Program-made: the position numbers and the translations under genes | Part shown: positions 53,002-61,779 of the stretch, one piece after another | Numbering within the stretch: position 1 is the stretch's first letter | Layout of the letters: each line of letters opens with the position of its first letter | The notes under the pieces: model-generated | What the model saw: the letters and a program-made list of their open reading frames with translations, nothing else | The model's database searches: none | Told to the model about the DNA's origin: nothing | Source: Mycolicibacterium holsaticum DSM 44478 = JCM 12374 | Lineage (GTDB): Bacteria; Actinomycetota; Actinomycetes; Mycobacteriales; Mycobacteriaceae | Reading direction: 5' to 3' | Length of the DNA: 64,000 nt | NCBI RefSeq assembly: GCF_019645835.1 | Contig: NZ_CP080998.1 | Span: forward strand, 3,534,001 to 3,598,000

Positions 53002-54243
53002 GTGAAAGTCCTTATGGTGTCGTGGGAGTACCCGCCGGTCGTCGTCGGCGGCCTCGGTCGCCACGTCCACCACTTGGCCACGGCGCTGGCCGACGCAGGA
53101 CACGAGGTGGTGGTGCTCAGCCGCCGGCCCAGCGGCACCGACCCCAGCAGCCATCCCACGACCGACGACGTCACCGAGGGTGTCCGCGTCGTCGCCGCCG
53201 CGCAGGATCCGCACGAGTTCGAATTCGGCACCGACATGATGGCGTGGACGCTGGCGATGGGCCATGCGATGGTGCGCGCCGGGCTGGCGCTCAAGGGCGC
53301 CGACACCGAACCCTGGAAGCCCGACGTCGTCCACGCCCACGACTGGCTCGTCGCGCATCCGGCGATCGCCCTTGCCGAATACTACGATGTACCACTGATT
53401 TCCACCGTCCACGCCACCGAAGCCGGCAGGCACTCGGGCTGGGTTTCCGGACCGATCAGCCGCCAGGTACACGCGGTGGAGTCCTGGTTGGTTCACGAAT
53501 CCGACTCGCTGATCACATGTTCGACCTCGATGAGCGACGAGATCACCGAGTTGTTCGGTCCCGGGCTGGCCGAGATCCGGGTGATCCGCAACGGAATCGA
53601 CGTCGCGCGTTGGCCGTTCGCGCCGCGACGGCCGCGCCAGGGGCCGGCACAGCTGCTGTATCTGGGCCGGCTCGAGTACGAGAAGGGCATCCACGACGCC
53701 ATCGCCGCGCTGCCCCGCATCCGGCGCACCCACCCCGGCACCACGCTGACCATCGCCGGGACCGGAACCCAGCAGGCGTGGCTCGTCGAACAGGCGCGAA
53801 AACACAAGGTGCTCAAGGCCACATCGTTTGTCGGTCACCTCAACCACGACGCCCTGGTCGATCTTCTGCACACCGCCGACGCGGCCGTGCTGCCCAGTCA
53901 CTACGAACCGTTCGGCATCGTCGCACTGGAGGCGGCCGCCACGGGCACCCCGTTGGTGACCTCCGACGTCGGCGGTTTGGGTGAGGCGGTGATCAACGGC
54001 CAGACCGGCATGTCCTATGCCCCGGGCGACATCGCCGGCCTCGCCGCCGCGGTACGCACCGTGCTCGACGACGCGCAGGCCGCCCAGAAGATGGCCGTCG
54101 CCGCGCGCGAACGTCTCACCTCAGACTTCGCCTGGAACACCGTCGCCGAGGAGACCGCGCAGGTGTATCTGGCCGCCAAACGCGCTGAGCGCCAACCACA
54201 CCGCCGACGCACCATCGTCGAGCACGCGCTACCCGACCGCTGA
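53002..54243 (+). CDS. GT4-type glycosyltransferase (Rv3032-like alpha-1,4-glucosyltransferase)
   Basis: The 413-residue GT-B enzyme begins VKVLMVSWEYPPVVVGGLGRHV, has VHAHDWLVAHPAIAL, the sugar-nucleotide region LLYLGRLEYEKGIHD, and the E-X7-E motif EPFGIVALE. Rv3032 elongates alpha-1,4-glucan in methylglucose lipopolysaccharide synthesis and contributes to glycogen/capsule. GTG 53002 matches the Rv3032 N-terminus as I recall it; ATG 53014 is a second choice. The gene is bracketed by inverted repeats at 52921-53000 and 54241-54314, and there is no clear ribosome site. Confidence 0.93.
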   Translation: MKVLMVSWEYPPVVVGGLGRHVHHLATALADAGHEVVVLSRRPSGTDPSSHPTTDDVTEGVRVVAAAQDPHEFEFGTDMMAWTLAMGHAMVRAGLALKGADTEPWKPDVVHAHDWLVAHPAIALAEYYDVPLISTVHATEAGRHSGWVSGPISRQVHAVESWLVHESDSLITCSTSMSDEITELFGPGLAEIRVIRNGIDVARWPFAPRRPRQGPAQLLYLGRLEYEKGIHDAIAALPRIRRTHPGTTLTIAGTGTQQAWLVEQARKHKVLKATSFVGHLNHDALVDLLHTADAAVLPSHYEPFGIVALEAAATGTPLVTSDVGGLGEAVINGQTGMSYAPGDIAGLAAAVRTVLDDAQAAQKMAVAARERLTSDFAWNTVAEETAQVYLAAKRAERQPHRRRTIVEHALPDR

Positions 54244-54314
54244 CACCGCCCCGCGTGGGCCCACACGCAAGTAGGGGACGTGCGCAAACTTCGCCCACAT
54301 GACGGCGTGTCGGC
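54241..54314. repeat. Inverted repeat, right copy, starting at the glycosyltransferase stop
   Basis: This 74-bp copy is the reverse complement of 52921-53000 and begins with the TGA stop codon itself. Identical blocks are 54241-54250, 54252-54284 and 54300-54314. It lies between the convergent 3' ends of the glycosyltransferase and the acyltransferase, where its internal palindrome could act as a terminator. Confidence 0.9.
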
Positions 54315-54346
54315 CGCAAACCCGCACGCCCGCCGGGAAAGGAAAG

Positions 54347-55084
54347 TCAGCGCGAGGCTTTTTTACGTTCGATGTCGGCCAGCGCCGCGGCCAGTTCGGC
54401 GCGCTGGGCCGCAGACGTCTCCCACGCCAGCCGCCGGTTCTTGACGACCTTGGCAGGCGCGCCGACGGCGATGGAGAAGTCCGGCACCTCGCCCTTGACC
54501 ACGGCGTGCGAACCGAGCACACACCCGCGCCCGACCGTCGTGTTCCGCAGCACGGTGACCTTGGTGGCGATCCAGGTGTCGGGACCGATGCGCACCGGTC
54601 CCTTGACGATGCCCTGGTCCTTGATCGGCACGTTGATGTCGTCCATCTTGTGGTCGAAATCACAGATGTACACCCAGTCGGCCATCAGCACCGAGTCGCC
54701 GAACTCGATGTCGAGGTAGGTGTTGATGACGTTGTCGCGGCCGAGGACCACCTTGTCACCGAACCGTAGCGAGCCCTCGTGGCAGCGGATGGTGTTCTTG
54801 TCGCCGATGTGCACCCACCGGCCGATCTCCATCGTCGACAGCTCCGGGGTGGCCTGGATTTCCACGCCCTTGCCCAGGAACACCATCCCCCTTGTGATGA
54901 TGTGCGGGTTGGTGAGCTTGAACTTCAACAACCGCCAATAGCGCACCAGGTACCACGGGGTGTAGGCACGATTGGCCAAAACCCAGCGCAGCGACGCCAT
55001 CGTCAAGAACCTCGCCTGGCGCGGGTCACGCAGCCGCGACCCCCGCCAGCGCTTGTGCAGCGGAGCGCCCCACATGGTCGTCAT
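54347..55084 (-). CDS. Left-handed beta-helix acyltransferase (Rv3034c-like)
   Basis: The 245-residue protein has an N-terminal helical region and a hexapeptide-repeat beta-helix (VEIQATPELSTMEIGRWVHIGDKNTIRC to IGPDTWIATKVTVLRNTTVGRGCVLGSHAVV), typical of the acetyltransferase superfamily. The catalytic His region may be CDFDHKMDD. It corresponds to Rv3034c, assigned to acylation of methylglucose lipopolysaccharide. ATG 55084 is used; ATG 55075 is possible. The large open frame upstream is antisense to the next gene. Confidence 0.86.
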   Translation of the reverse strand: MTTMWGAPLHKRWRGSRLRDPRQARFLTMASLRWVLANRAYTPWYLVRYWRLLKFKLTNPHIITRGMVFLGKGVEIQATPELSTMEIGRWVHIGDKNTIRCHEGSLRFGDKVVLGRDNVINTYLDIEFGDSVLMADWVYICDFDHKMDDINVPIKDQGIVKGPVRIGPDTWIATKVTVLRNTTVGRGCVLGSHAVVKGEVPDFSIAVGAPAKVVKNRRLAWETSAAQRAELAAALADIERKKASR

Positions 55085-55177
55085 GGCCGGAAAGCCTACG
55101 CGAGGACTTCGGCCTCGAGCGGTTACCCTCACGTGGGCTTGACGAACTCCCAACGAACTCCCAACAGGAAGGAACCG

Positions 55178-56464
55178 GTGTTGCGGCGATTGACCGTGCT
55201 GGCGGCAACGGCGCTGATCACGGCCGCGTTGGCGGGTTGCGGTAACACCGACTCGTGGGTCGAGGCGCACGCCGCCTCGGGCTGGCCGGCGCAGTACGGC
55301 GACGCGAGCAACAGCAGCTACACGCCGACGCCCGGCGCCGACAAACTCCGCCTGGAGTGGACCAGGTCGGTCAAGGGCGATCTGCAGTCCGCCGTCGCGC
55401 TGGGCACCAACGGTTATCTGGGGGTCAACGCACAGACCCCCGCCGGCTGTTCGCTGATGGTGTGGGAGGCCGACAACAACGCCCGGCAGCGCTGGTGCAC
55501 CAGGCTGGTGCAGGGCGGCGGCCCGTCCAGCCCACTTCTGGACGGGTTCGACAACCTCTACGTCGGCCAGCCCGGTGCCATGCTGTCCTTCCCCACGACG
55601 CAATGGATCCGCTGGCGCCAGCCGGTGATCGGGATGCCGACCACTCCCCGGATCCTGGCGCCGGGGCAGCTGCTGGTCGTCACCCACCTCGGGCAGGTGC
55701 TGGTGTTCGACGCGCACAAAGGCGTCGTCGTGGGAACGCCGCTGGACCTGGTGGCCGGCGTCGACCCGACCGACTCCCAACGCGGGCTCGCCGACTGCGC
55801 ACCGGCCCGTCCACGCTGCCCGGTGGCCGCCGCGCCGGCGTTCGCGCCGACGCAGGGACTCGTCGTGCTGAGCCTGTGGGAACCCGACGCCGACGCGCCG
55901 ATCCTGGTCGGGCTGCGGTACCGGCCCGGCCAGACACCGCTGCTGAGCCGCGAATGGACCAGCGACGCCGTCGGCGGTGGACCGTTGGCCAGCCCGGTCT
56001 TCTCGGCGGACGGCTCGACGGTGTACGTCAGCGGCCGCGATGAGCACCTGTGGGCGCTCGACGCCACCGACGGCAGCCCGAAGTGGTCGGTGCCGCTGGA
56101 CTATCTCGCGCAGACACCGCCCTCGGTGTCACCCGACGGGCTGATCGTGGCCGGCGGAGGGCCGGGCGCGAAGCTGGTCGGCATCAAGGACGGCGGCGAC
56201 AAGGGCGAGGTGAGCTGGACCCGCGACGACGTCACGGCGCTGTCGACGTCCAGCCAGGCCGGCCCGTCGGTGGCCTACACGGTGGTCCGCGACGGTGCAG
56301 ACGGGCTGGCGCTGATGGTGTTCGACCCCGCCGACGGCCACACCGTCAACAGCTATCCGCTGCCCAAGGCGACCGGCTGGCCCGTCGGCGTGTCGATCGG
56401 CGGCGACCGCCGCGTCGTCACCGCCACCAGCGACGGAATGGTCTACGGGTTCGCGCCCGCCTAG
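55178..56464 (+). CDS. Beta-propeller lipoprotein (Rv3035-like)
   Basis: The 428-residue protein has a signal peptide with lipobox LAGC (Cys in TAALAGCGNT) and a PQQ-like WD-type beta-propeller with repeated units such as AVALGTNGYLGVNAQTP, DNLYVGQPGAMLSFPT, GQVLVFDAHKGVVVG and STVYVSGRDEHLWALDATDGSPKW. Function is unknown; it may scaffold envelope steps in the methylglucose polysaccharide region. GTG 55178 has AGGAAGG 5 bases upstream. A tandem 11-bp duplication (GAACTCCCAAC, about 55144-55165) lies in the leader. Its stop overlaps the convergent stop (CTAG). Confidence 0.85.
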   Translation: MLRRLTVLAATALITAALAGCGNTDSWVEAHAASGWPAQYGDASNSSYTPTPGADKLRLEWTRSVKGDLQSAVALGTNGYLGVNAQTPAGCSLMVWEADNNARQRWCTRLVQGGGPSSPLLDGFDNLYVGQPGAMLSFPTTQWIRWRQPVIGMPTTPRILAPGQLLVVTHLGQVLVFDAHKGVVVGTPLDLVAGVDPTDSQRGLADCAPARPRCPVAAAPAFAPTQGLVVLSLWEPDADAPILVGLRYRPGQTPLLSREWTSDAVGGGPLASPVFSADGSTVYVSGRDEHLWALDATDGSPKWSVPLDYLAQTPPSVSPDGLIVAGGGPGAKLVGIKDGGDKGEVSWTRDDVTALSTSSQAGPSVAYTVVRDGADGLALMVFDPADGHTVNSYPLPKATGWPVGVSIGGDRRVVTATSDGMVYGFAPA

Positions 56465-57156
56465 AGCGCCAGCATGGGTGCGACGGCGGCGCGCGGCACC
56501 GATGCCTGCACCGGGCCTGCGGACTCCGGCAGCAGCGAGCCCTGGGTGAAGAAGAAGATCAGCTCGTCGTCGGTCACCGCGAAGTGCTCGTAGTTGGTCG
56601 GATCGTGCCCGCTGCCGCTGGGAATCGGATCCGTCGTGCCGTACTCGTTTTGCAGGTACCGGTTGACCTCGGGATAGATCACGTCGAGCGGGTCGCTACC
56701 CGGTTTGAACAAGGTCTCGAAGGTGATCGGCGCGTTCTTGGCGACGTTCCAGTTGAACGACTGGTAGTAGGTCTGCGGGTGCGCGCCGCCGATGTTCTGC
56801 CACACCGTGAACACCAGGCTGCGGGTGCCCGCGGTCGGCGGCCCCGACCGGTAGCTGGTGCCGGTCGCGTCCAGTTCGTACGGCAGGTTGTAGGAATCGG
56901 GCATGCCCGCGACGTTGACGAAGCCGTCTCGGGCCTGGGTCAGGTAGGCCACCACCGGCGCGGGATCGGGGTAGCCGTTGGGAAAGGTGAAGTCCAGTTG
57001 GTAGGTGGGTCCCTCGGCGTGCACCCGACACGTCTGGTCGGGTTCCAGCACACCGCCGAGGTCTTGGCACGCGGTTTGTGCCCCGGCGACCGGGGCGCCG
57101 ATGAAGCCGACGAAGACAGCTGCTGCCAGCAGAGCAGTTCCTGTGAGAATGCGCAT
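56461..57156 (-). CDS. Secreted protein TB22.2-like (RsiV/DUF3298 type)
   Basis: The 231-residue protein has a classical signal peptide (ILTGTALLAAAVFVGFIGAPVAGAQT) and a mature domain with two Cys (TACQDLGG, DQTCRVH). The later part resembles DUF3298/RsiV-like domains (NAPITFETLFKPGSDPLDVIYPEV, HFAVTDDELIFFFTQGSLLP). It corresponds to Rv3036c (TB22.2), reported as a secreted esterase-like antigen; a catalytic Ser is not evident to me. Confidence 0.85.
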   Translation of the reverse strand: MRILTGTALLAAAVFVGFIGAPVAGAQTACQDLGGVLEPDQTCRVHAEGPTYQLDFTFPNGYPDPAPVVAYLTQARDGFVNVAGMPDSYNLPYELDATGTSYRSGPPTAGTRSLVFTVWQNIGGAHPQTYYQSFNWNVAKNAPITFETLFKPGSDPLDVIYPEVNRYLQNEYGTTDPIPSGSGHDPTNYEHFAVTDDELIFFFTQGSLLPESAGPVQASVPRAAVAPMLAL

Positions 57157-57223
57157 CGTCGAACATCCTTGCAGCAGGCCCCGGCAACCGCACCGGCGCG
57201 TCAGGAACAGCGTACGTAACCGC

Positions 57224-58387
57224 TCACCGCGACGGACGACAAATGAATGCCGTTGCCCGGCTTGCCGGCCCGGTTCCGATGCGGGTGATGATTGCCGAAG
57301 CCGGTGTCGATCCGCGCAGCCGCAACCTCGACCGCAAGGCGTCGGGGTCCACGTCGACGCCGCGTACCAGGATCTCCAGCGCCCCGATGTCGCGCGCCGA
57401 AAGCGCCTGGCGCAGTCGCCGTTCGCTGTAGCCGATTTGCTCGAGCACCTCGAAACCGCGTACCCCGTCGGGCAACCGATCCCCCGACAGATAGGCGATG
57501 TCGCGGTCGAGTTGCCACAACCGGTGCCGCGTCGCGTAATGCCGCACCAGGCCCGCGCGCACGACGGCGCCGTCGGGGTCGACGATCCAGCGCCCGGCCG
57601 GCGCCACCGCGCAGTCGGCGGGGTCGGCATCGGTGAGCTGCTCACCGGTGTCCAGGATCGTGGCGCGCCGGGTGACCCCCGCCGCGGCCAGCGCCGCCGA
57701 CCACAGACAGGCCTCCCGCACACTGCCCGCCAGCGACGTCGCCTCGATCTCGCCGGTGAAGCCGAGGTCGCGCACCGCGCTGAAGTCTATTCCGGGGGCA
57801 CACTTTACGACGACATCGGAACCGCGGTACACCGCCAGCAGGGCGTCCAGCGCCGGGGTGTAGTCCCGCGGGTCGAATCGGCGTCGTCCGCCGCGGCGCC
57901 GCGCGGGATCAAGCAGGACGACGGCACCGCGGGTGATCGGGCGCAGCGCGTCGGCGCGGCACAACTCGACACCCCCCACGTTGTGCCGGGCCATCGCCAG
58001 CCGCACCGGGTCGATATCGCTGCCGAGCAGGGTGTCTGCCGAATCGGCAAGGGCGGCAAGCTCAGTGCCGATCGAACAGGTGGCGTCGTGCACGCGTCTG
58101 CCGACCAGACGTCGCGCGCGATGCCGCGCCACCGGTTCGGCGGTGGCCTGCTGCAGCGCCTCGTCGGTGAACAGCCAGTCCCCGGCGCGGGCGAGTTTGG
58201 TCGCGGCCTTGCGCCGCAACATCGTCGTTTCCACCAGCACCGCGGCGTGCACACCGAAACGTTCACGCGCCCAAGCGATATCGGCGACCAGGGTGGAATC
58301 GGTCAGCGGGCGCGCGGCGATCTCGCCCAACGCCTGCGCTCCGGCGCCGCTGCGCAGGTAACCGACGTGCTCGAGGCCGAACTTCAG
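57224..58387 (-). CDS. THUMP-like methyltransferase (Rv3037c-like), apparent CTG start
   Basis: The protein (387 residues from CTG 58387) has an N-terminal THUMP-like region (FGLEHVGYLRSGAGAQALGEIA, AVLVETTMLRRKAATKLARAG, LQQATAEPVARHRARRL) and a class I methyltransferase core (VHDATCSIGTELAALAD, LLGSDIDPVRLAMARHN, VVLLDPARRRGGRRRFDP). Rv3037c is a methyltransferase candidate of the methylglucose region, though the DPARR motif looks like RNA or DNA methylases. No ATG, GTG or TTG occurs near the conserved N-terminus; CTG 58387 overlaps the upstream stop as CTGA. Confidence 0.82.
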   Translation of the reverse strand: MKFGLEHVGYLRSGAGAQALGEIAARPLTDSTLVADIAWARERFGVHAAVLVETTMLRRKAATKLARAGDWLFTDEALQQATAEPVARHRARRLVGRRVHDATCSIGTELAALADSADTLLGSDIDPVRLAMARHNVGGVELCRADALRPITRGAVVLLDPARRRGGRRRFDPRDYTPALDALLAVYRGSDVVVKCAPGIDFSAVRDLGFTGEIEATSLAGSVREACLWSAALAAAGVTRRATILDTGEQLTDADPADCAVAPAGRWIVDPDGAVVRAGLVRHYATRHRLWQLDRDIAYLSGDRLPDGVRGFEVLEQIGYSERRLRQALSARDIGALEILVRGVDVDPDALRSRLRLRGSTPASAIITRIGTGPASRATAFICRPSR

Positions 58388-59367
58388 GACGGCTTGACCC
58401 CGGTCACCATCACGTTGTAGAACCAGCTCTTCGGGACGAAGCGACGCCAGACGTTGTCGTCGACCCAGCTCAACGTGATCCAACTGTGGAACGCGAACTT
58501 GGCGTAGCCCCAACCCAGCCGGCCCGGCGGTACCGCGGCCTCGAACGTGCGAAGCGGCCAGCCCAACATAGCGGCAGTGAATTCGGTTGTGGCGGTGGAT
58601 ACTTCGATCGCACCGGCGTTTTGCGCCATCCGTTCCAGATCGGCCGGGTCGAACGTGTGCAGGTCGACAACTGCTTCCAGCGCCGCCGCGCGCGACGACT
58701 CGTCGAGCTCGGCCTGCGGTCGGCGCCAGCCGCCGAGTCCGGGCAGCCGGGTCGCGTTCGTCACCGCCCGCCACGTCAACGTCGACAACGGCCTGGCGTA
58801 GGTTTCCCCGGCATTCGTCGGCTCACCGGCGAACACGAACCGGCCACCGGGTTTGAGCACCCGCACCACCTCACGCAGCGACAGCTCGACGTCGGGGATG
58901 TGGTGCAGCACCGCGTGTCCGACAACCAGATCGAACGTGTCATCGTCGTACGGGATGCCCTCGGCGTCGGCCACCCGGCCGTCGATCTGCAGGCCGAGGT
59001 TCTCGCCGTTGCGGGTGGCGACCTTGACCATGCCCGGGGACAGGTCGGTCACCGAGCCGCGCCGCGCGACGCCGGCCTGGATCAGGTTGAGCAGGAAGAA
59101 CCCGCTGCCGCAGCCGAGTTCGAGCGCCCGGTCGTAGGGCAGGTTGCGCAGTTCCTGCTCGGGCACCGTGGCATCGAACAGGTCGCGCGCGTAGTCGACG
59201 CAACGCTTGTCATAGGAGATCGACCACTTGTCGTCGTAGCTCTCGGCTTCCCAGTCGTGGTAGAGCACCTGCGCCAGCTTGGAGTCGTGGCGGGCCGCCT
59301 CTACCTGCTCCGCGGTGGCGTGCGGATTAGGAGCCGGCTCGCGTGCGCCGGTTTCGTCGAGACTCAT
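58384..59367 (-). CDS. SAM-dependent methyltransferase (Rv3038c-like)
   Basis: The 327-residue protein has motif I ALELGCGSGFFLLNLIQAG, VTDLSPGMVKVATRNGENLG, VADAEGIPYDDDTFDLVVGHAVLHHIPDV and LKPGGRFVFAGEPTN, a standard class I methyltransferase. The substrate is unknown. ATG 59367 gives the mycobacterial length. It is followed by the CTG-started methyltransferase through a four-base overlap. Confidence 0.88.
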   Translation of the reverse strand: MSLDETGAREPAPNPHATAEQVEAARHDSKLAQVLYHDWEAESYDDKWSISYDKRCVDYARDLFDATVPEQELRNLPYDRALELGCGSGFFLLNLIQAGVARRGSVTDLSPGMVKVATRNGENLGLQIDGRVADAEGIPYDDDTFDLVVGHAVLHHIPDVELSLREVVRVLKPGGRFVFAGEPTNAGETYARPLSTLTWRAVTNATRLPGLGGWRRPQAELDESSRAAALEAVVDLHTFDPADLERMAQNAGAIEVSTATTEFTAAMLGWPLRTFEAAVPPGRLGWGYAKFAFHSWITLSWVDDNVWRRFVPKSWFYNVMVTGVKPS

Positions 59368-59377
59368 GGCAGGCAGC

Positions 59378-60025
59378 CTAGACGGCGAAGGTGGCCTTGG
59401 CCGCAGCCAGTACCTGGGGCGAATGCTCGACGAACCGGGCGGCCCATGCCACCGCCGCATCGTAGACACCGTCGGGTGCGACCATCTGGTCGATCAGGCC
59501 CAGCGCCAGCGCCTCCTTCGCATCGACGAACCGGCCGCTGAACACCAGATCCTTGGCCTTGCTCGCGCCGACGGCGTCGGTCAGCCGTGACGTGCCGCCC
59601 GCGGGCACCAGCCCGGCGAGGATCTCCGTCACCCCGAACTTGACGTTGTCGCCGGCCACCCGCCAGTCCGCGCCAAGCGCGAGGGTCAGCCCGCCGCCAA
59701 GGGCGTACCCGGTGATGGCGGCCACCGTCGGTTTGGGGACCGCGGCCAGCGCGTCGACGGCGGCGCGGCAGTCCCTGGCGGCGACGGCGGCCTCGGCGGT
59801 GTTCAGCGTGCGCCGTTCTGCGACGTCGTCGCCTGCCGAGAAGATCTCGTGTCCGCCGAACACGACGACGGCGCGCACGTCGTCGCGGCCGCCGACGTCG
59901 GCCGCCGCGGCAGCGAGCTCGCGGTACATCTGACGGGTCAGCGCGTTGGTCGGGGGCCGCGACAGCAGCAGCGTGGCGATACCGGGCTGCTGATCACCGG
60001 TGTGGATGCTGACGAACTCGCTCAT
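59378..60025 (-). CDS. echA17: Enoyl-CoA hydratase/isomerase, C-terminally short EchA17
   Basis: The 215-residue crotonase-fold protein shows [31 protein letters not shown] (first oxyanion segment) and [22 protein letters not shown] (second), with the catalytic-region Glu in [17 protein letters not shown]. It stops at [11 protein letters not shown]. tuberculosis EchA17 is about 254 residues by memory, so the C-terminal trimer helices (about 35-40 residues) are missing. The stop lies 10 bases before the next start. Reduced or changed activity is possible. Its start overlaps the Nudix stop by 4 bases. Confidence 0.85.
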   Translation of the reverse strand: MSEFVSIHTGDQQPGIATLLLSRPPTNALTRQMYRELAAAAADVGGRDDVRAVVVFGGHEIFSAGDDVAERRTLNTAEAAVAARDCRAAVDALAAVPKPTVAAITGYALGGGLTLALGADWRVAGDNVKFGVTEILAGLVPAGGTSRLTDAVGASKAKDLVFSGRFVDAKEALALGLIDQMVAPDGVYDAAVAWAARFVEHSPQVLAAAKATFAV

Positions 60026-60873
60026 GCCAGCGGTGCACCCGGGGTGTAGTTGTCGGGCGCCCGGTGGTTGCGGGCGGCGTTGTAGCGGTCGCTGTCGAAG
60101 AACTCGATCTCCCAGTTGCCGTTCCTGGCGGCCAGATGCGGTTCGATGGCAACGATCCGGCGTTCCACGGCAAGCACTTCGGCGACCGTCCGGCCGGCCA
60201 GCGAGTCCAGCTGCGTCCACGTCGGGGGCAGCAGGAACGTCTTGGAGTCGGCGAAGTCCTGAAGGGCTTCCTCGGGGGTGATCCAGTCCGCGGCGTCGGT
60301 TTCGGTGTTCTCCCCGTCGGCCCGCTGCCCATCCGGAAGCGCCGCGACGAAGAAGTACGTGTCGTAGCGGCGGGTGCGCTCCTCTTTCGGTGTCACCCAG
60401 TTCGCCCACGGACGAAGCAGATCGGCACGCAACACCAACTTCTCGGTGCGCAGGAAGTCGGCGAACGACAGCGACCGGTCGACCAGCGCCTGGCGTTCGT
60501 CGCGGTACACCGACGCGTCGTCGACGAGCACGTCGGAGTCGTCGGCGGCACCGGCGAACAGCACACCGGATTCCTCGAACGTCTCGCGGGCGGCCGCGCA
60601 CACCAACGCCTCGGCCAGCTCGACGTCCACACCGAGCCGCTCGGCCCACCACGACGGTCCCGGACCCATCCACGCGATGTCGGCGTTGCGGTCACGGTCA
60701 TCGACCCCGCCGCCGGGAAAGACCATCACCCCGCCGACGAACTCCATCGCCGAATGCCGCCGCATCAGAAACACTTCCACTCCCCGACCCGCGTGCGGGA
60801 CCTTGTCGCGGATGAGCATCACGGTCGAAGCGGGCCGCGGTGTCAGAGGTGGTTCGGCTGGTTGTTCGGTCAT
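60022..60873 (-). CDS. NUDIX hydrolase (Rv3040c-like)
   Basis: The 283-residue protein is a long NUDIX hydrolase. The Nudix segment is split by an insert: [17 protein letters not shown] then [15 protein letters not shown], which contains the RExxEExG-like core. This form resembles NUDT19/CoA-type hydrolases. The substrate is not known; an acyl-CoA or ADP-sugar is possible from the position between ABC, Ech and methyltransferase genes. It overlaps both neighbours by 4 bases. Confidence 0.85.
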   Translation of the reverse strand: MTEQPAEPPLTPRPASTVMLIRDKVPHAGRGVEVFLMRRHSAMEFVGGVMVFPGGGVDDRDRNADIAWMGPGPSWWAERLGVDVELAEALVCAAARETFEESGVLFAGAADDSDVLVDDASVYRDERQALVDRSLSFADFLRTEKLVLRADLLRPWANWVTPKEERTRRYDTYFFVAALPDGQRADGENTETDAADWITPEEALQDFADSKTFLLPPTWTQLDSLAGRTVAEVLAVERRIVAIEPHLAARNGNWEIEFFDSDRYNAARNHRAPDNYTPGAPLA

Positions 60874-61709
60874 GCACGTCTCCTATGGGCCGCCCGGGAG
60901 CGGGTGCGGCGGGCGAAGTAACGCCCGTCGATGACATCGACAGCGATCGACTGCCCGAACGCATTCGACAGGTTCTGCGCGGTCAACACGTCGGGCAGCA
61001 GCCCCGAATCGACCACCTGTCCCTCGGCGAGGATCAGGCAGTGGGTGAAGCCGGGCGGGATCTCCTCGACATGGTGCGTCACCAGCACCAGCGCCGGTGA
61101 ATCCGGGTCGGCGGCCAGGTCGGCCAGCCGGGCCACCAGTTCCTCGCGCCCGCCGAGGTCGAGCCCGGCGGCCGGTTCGTCGAGCAGCAACAGCTCGGGG
61201 TCGGTCATCATCGACCGCGCGATGAGCACCCGCTTGCGCTCGCCTTCTGACAGGGTGCCGTAGGTGCGGTCGGCCAGGTGCTCGGCCCCCACGCTTTCCA
61301 GGATCTCGACGGCCTGGTGGTAGTCCACCTCGTCGTATTTCTCGCGCCACCGGCCCATCACCGCGTAGCCGGCCGACACCACCAGGTCACGCACCAGTTC
61401 GCCGCCGGGCACCCGTTGCGCCAGCGCCGAGCTGCTCAGGCCGACCCGCGACCGCAGTTCGAAGGTGTCGACCCGGCCGAGCCGCTCACCGAGCACGTGC
61501 GCGGTGCCCGACGACGGATGCTCCATCGCGGCGGCGATACGCAGCAGCGACGTCTTACCCGCACCGTTGGGGCCGATGATCACCCAGCGTTCGTCCAGCT
61601 CGACCGACCAGGTGATCGGTCCGACGAGGACCTGGCCGCCCCGGCGCAGCGAGACCTCGGCGAAATCGATCAGCAGGTCGGGGTCGGCTGCATCGTCGGT
61701 GACTGGCAC
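60870..61709 (-). CDS. ABC transporter ATP-binding protein (Rv3041c-like)
   Basis: The 279-residue single ATPase shows Walker A IGPNGAGKTSLLR, the Q-loop region, signature LSEGERKRVLIARSM, Walker B PELLLLDEPAAGLD and the H-loop LVLVTHHVEE. No permease or binding protein gene is nearby, so it either works with a distant membrane subunit or has a non-transport role like other orphan ABC proteins. It heads the run ABC-Nudix-echA17, each joined by 4-base overlaps. Confidence 0.9.
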   Translation of the reverse strand: MPVTDDAADPDLLIDFAEVSLRRGGQVLVGPITWSVELDERWVIIGPNGAGKTSLLRIAAAMEHPSSGTAHVLGERLGRVDTFELRSRVGLSSSALAQRVPGGELVRDLVVSAGYAVMGRWREKYDEVDYHQAVEILESVGAEHLADRTYGTLSEGERKRVLIARSMMTDPELLLLDEPAAGLDLGGREELVARLADLAADPDSPALVLVTHHVEEIPPGFTHCLILAEGQVVDSGLLPDVLTAQNLSNAFGQSIAVDVIDGRYFARRTRSRAAHRRRA

Positions 61710-61728
61710 CCGCCCATCGTAGTCAAGT

Positions 61729-61777
61729 GATTTCGGTGTAGTTGGTCACGCTCACCGTGACCAACTACACCGAAATC
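61729..61777. terminator. 49-base perfect hairpin after the 51-aa ORF
   Basis: Two 22-base arms (61729-61750 and 61756-61777) are exact reverse complements around loop CTCAC. The stem begins GATTTCGGTGTAGTTGGTCA. It lies 2 bases past the stop of the 51-residue ORF and 19 bases before the ABC start, both on the minus strand. It therefore isolates the small gene from the ABC operon. It may be a member of a dispersed palindromic family. Confidence 0.8.
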
Positions 61778-61779
61778 CC

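Noticed and set aside
52921..54314. Composite mobile element made of inverted repeats plus glycosyltransferase
   Set aside because: The gene is in its conserved core position, with no transposase and no target-site duplication that I can see.
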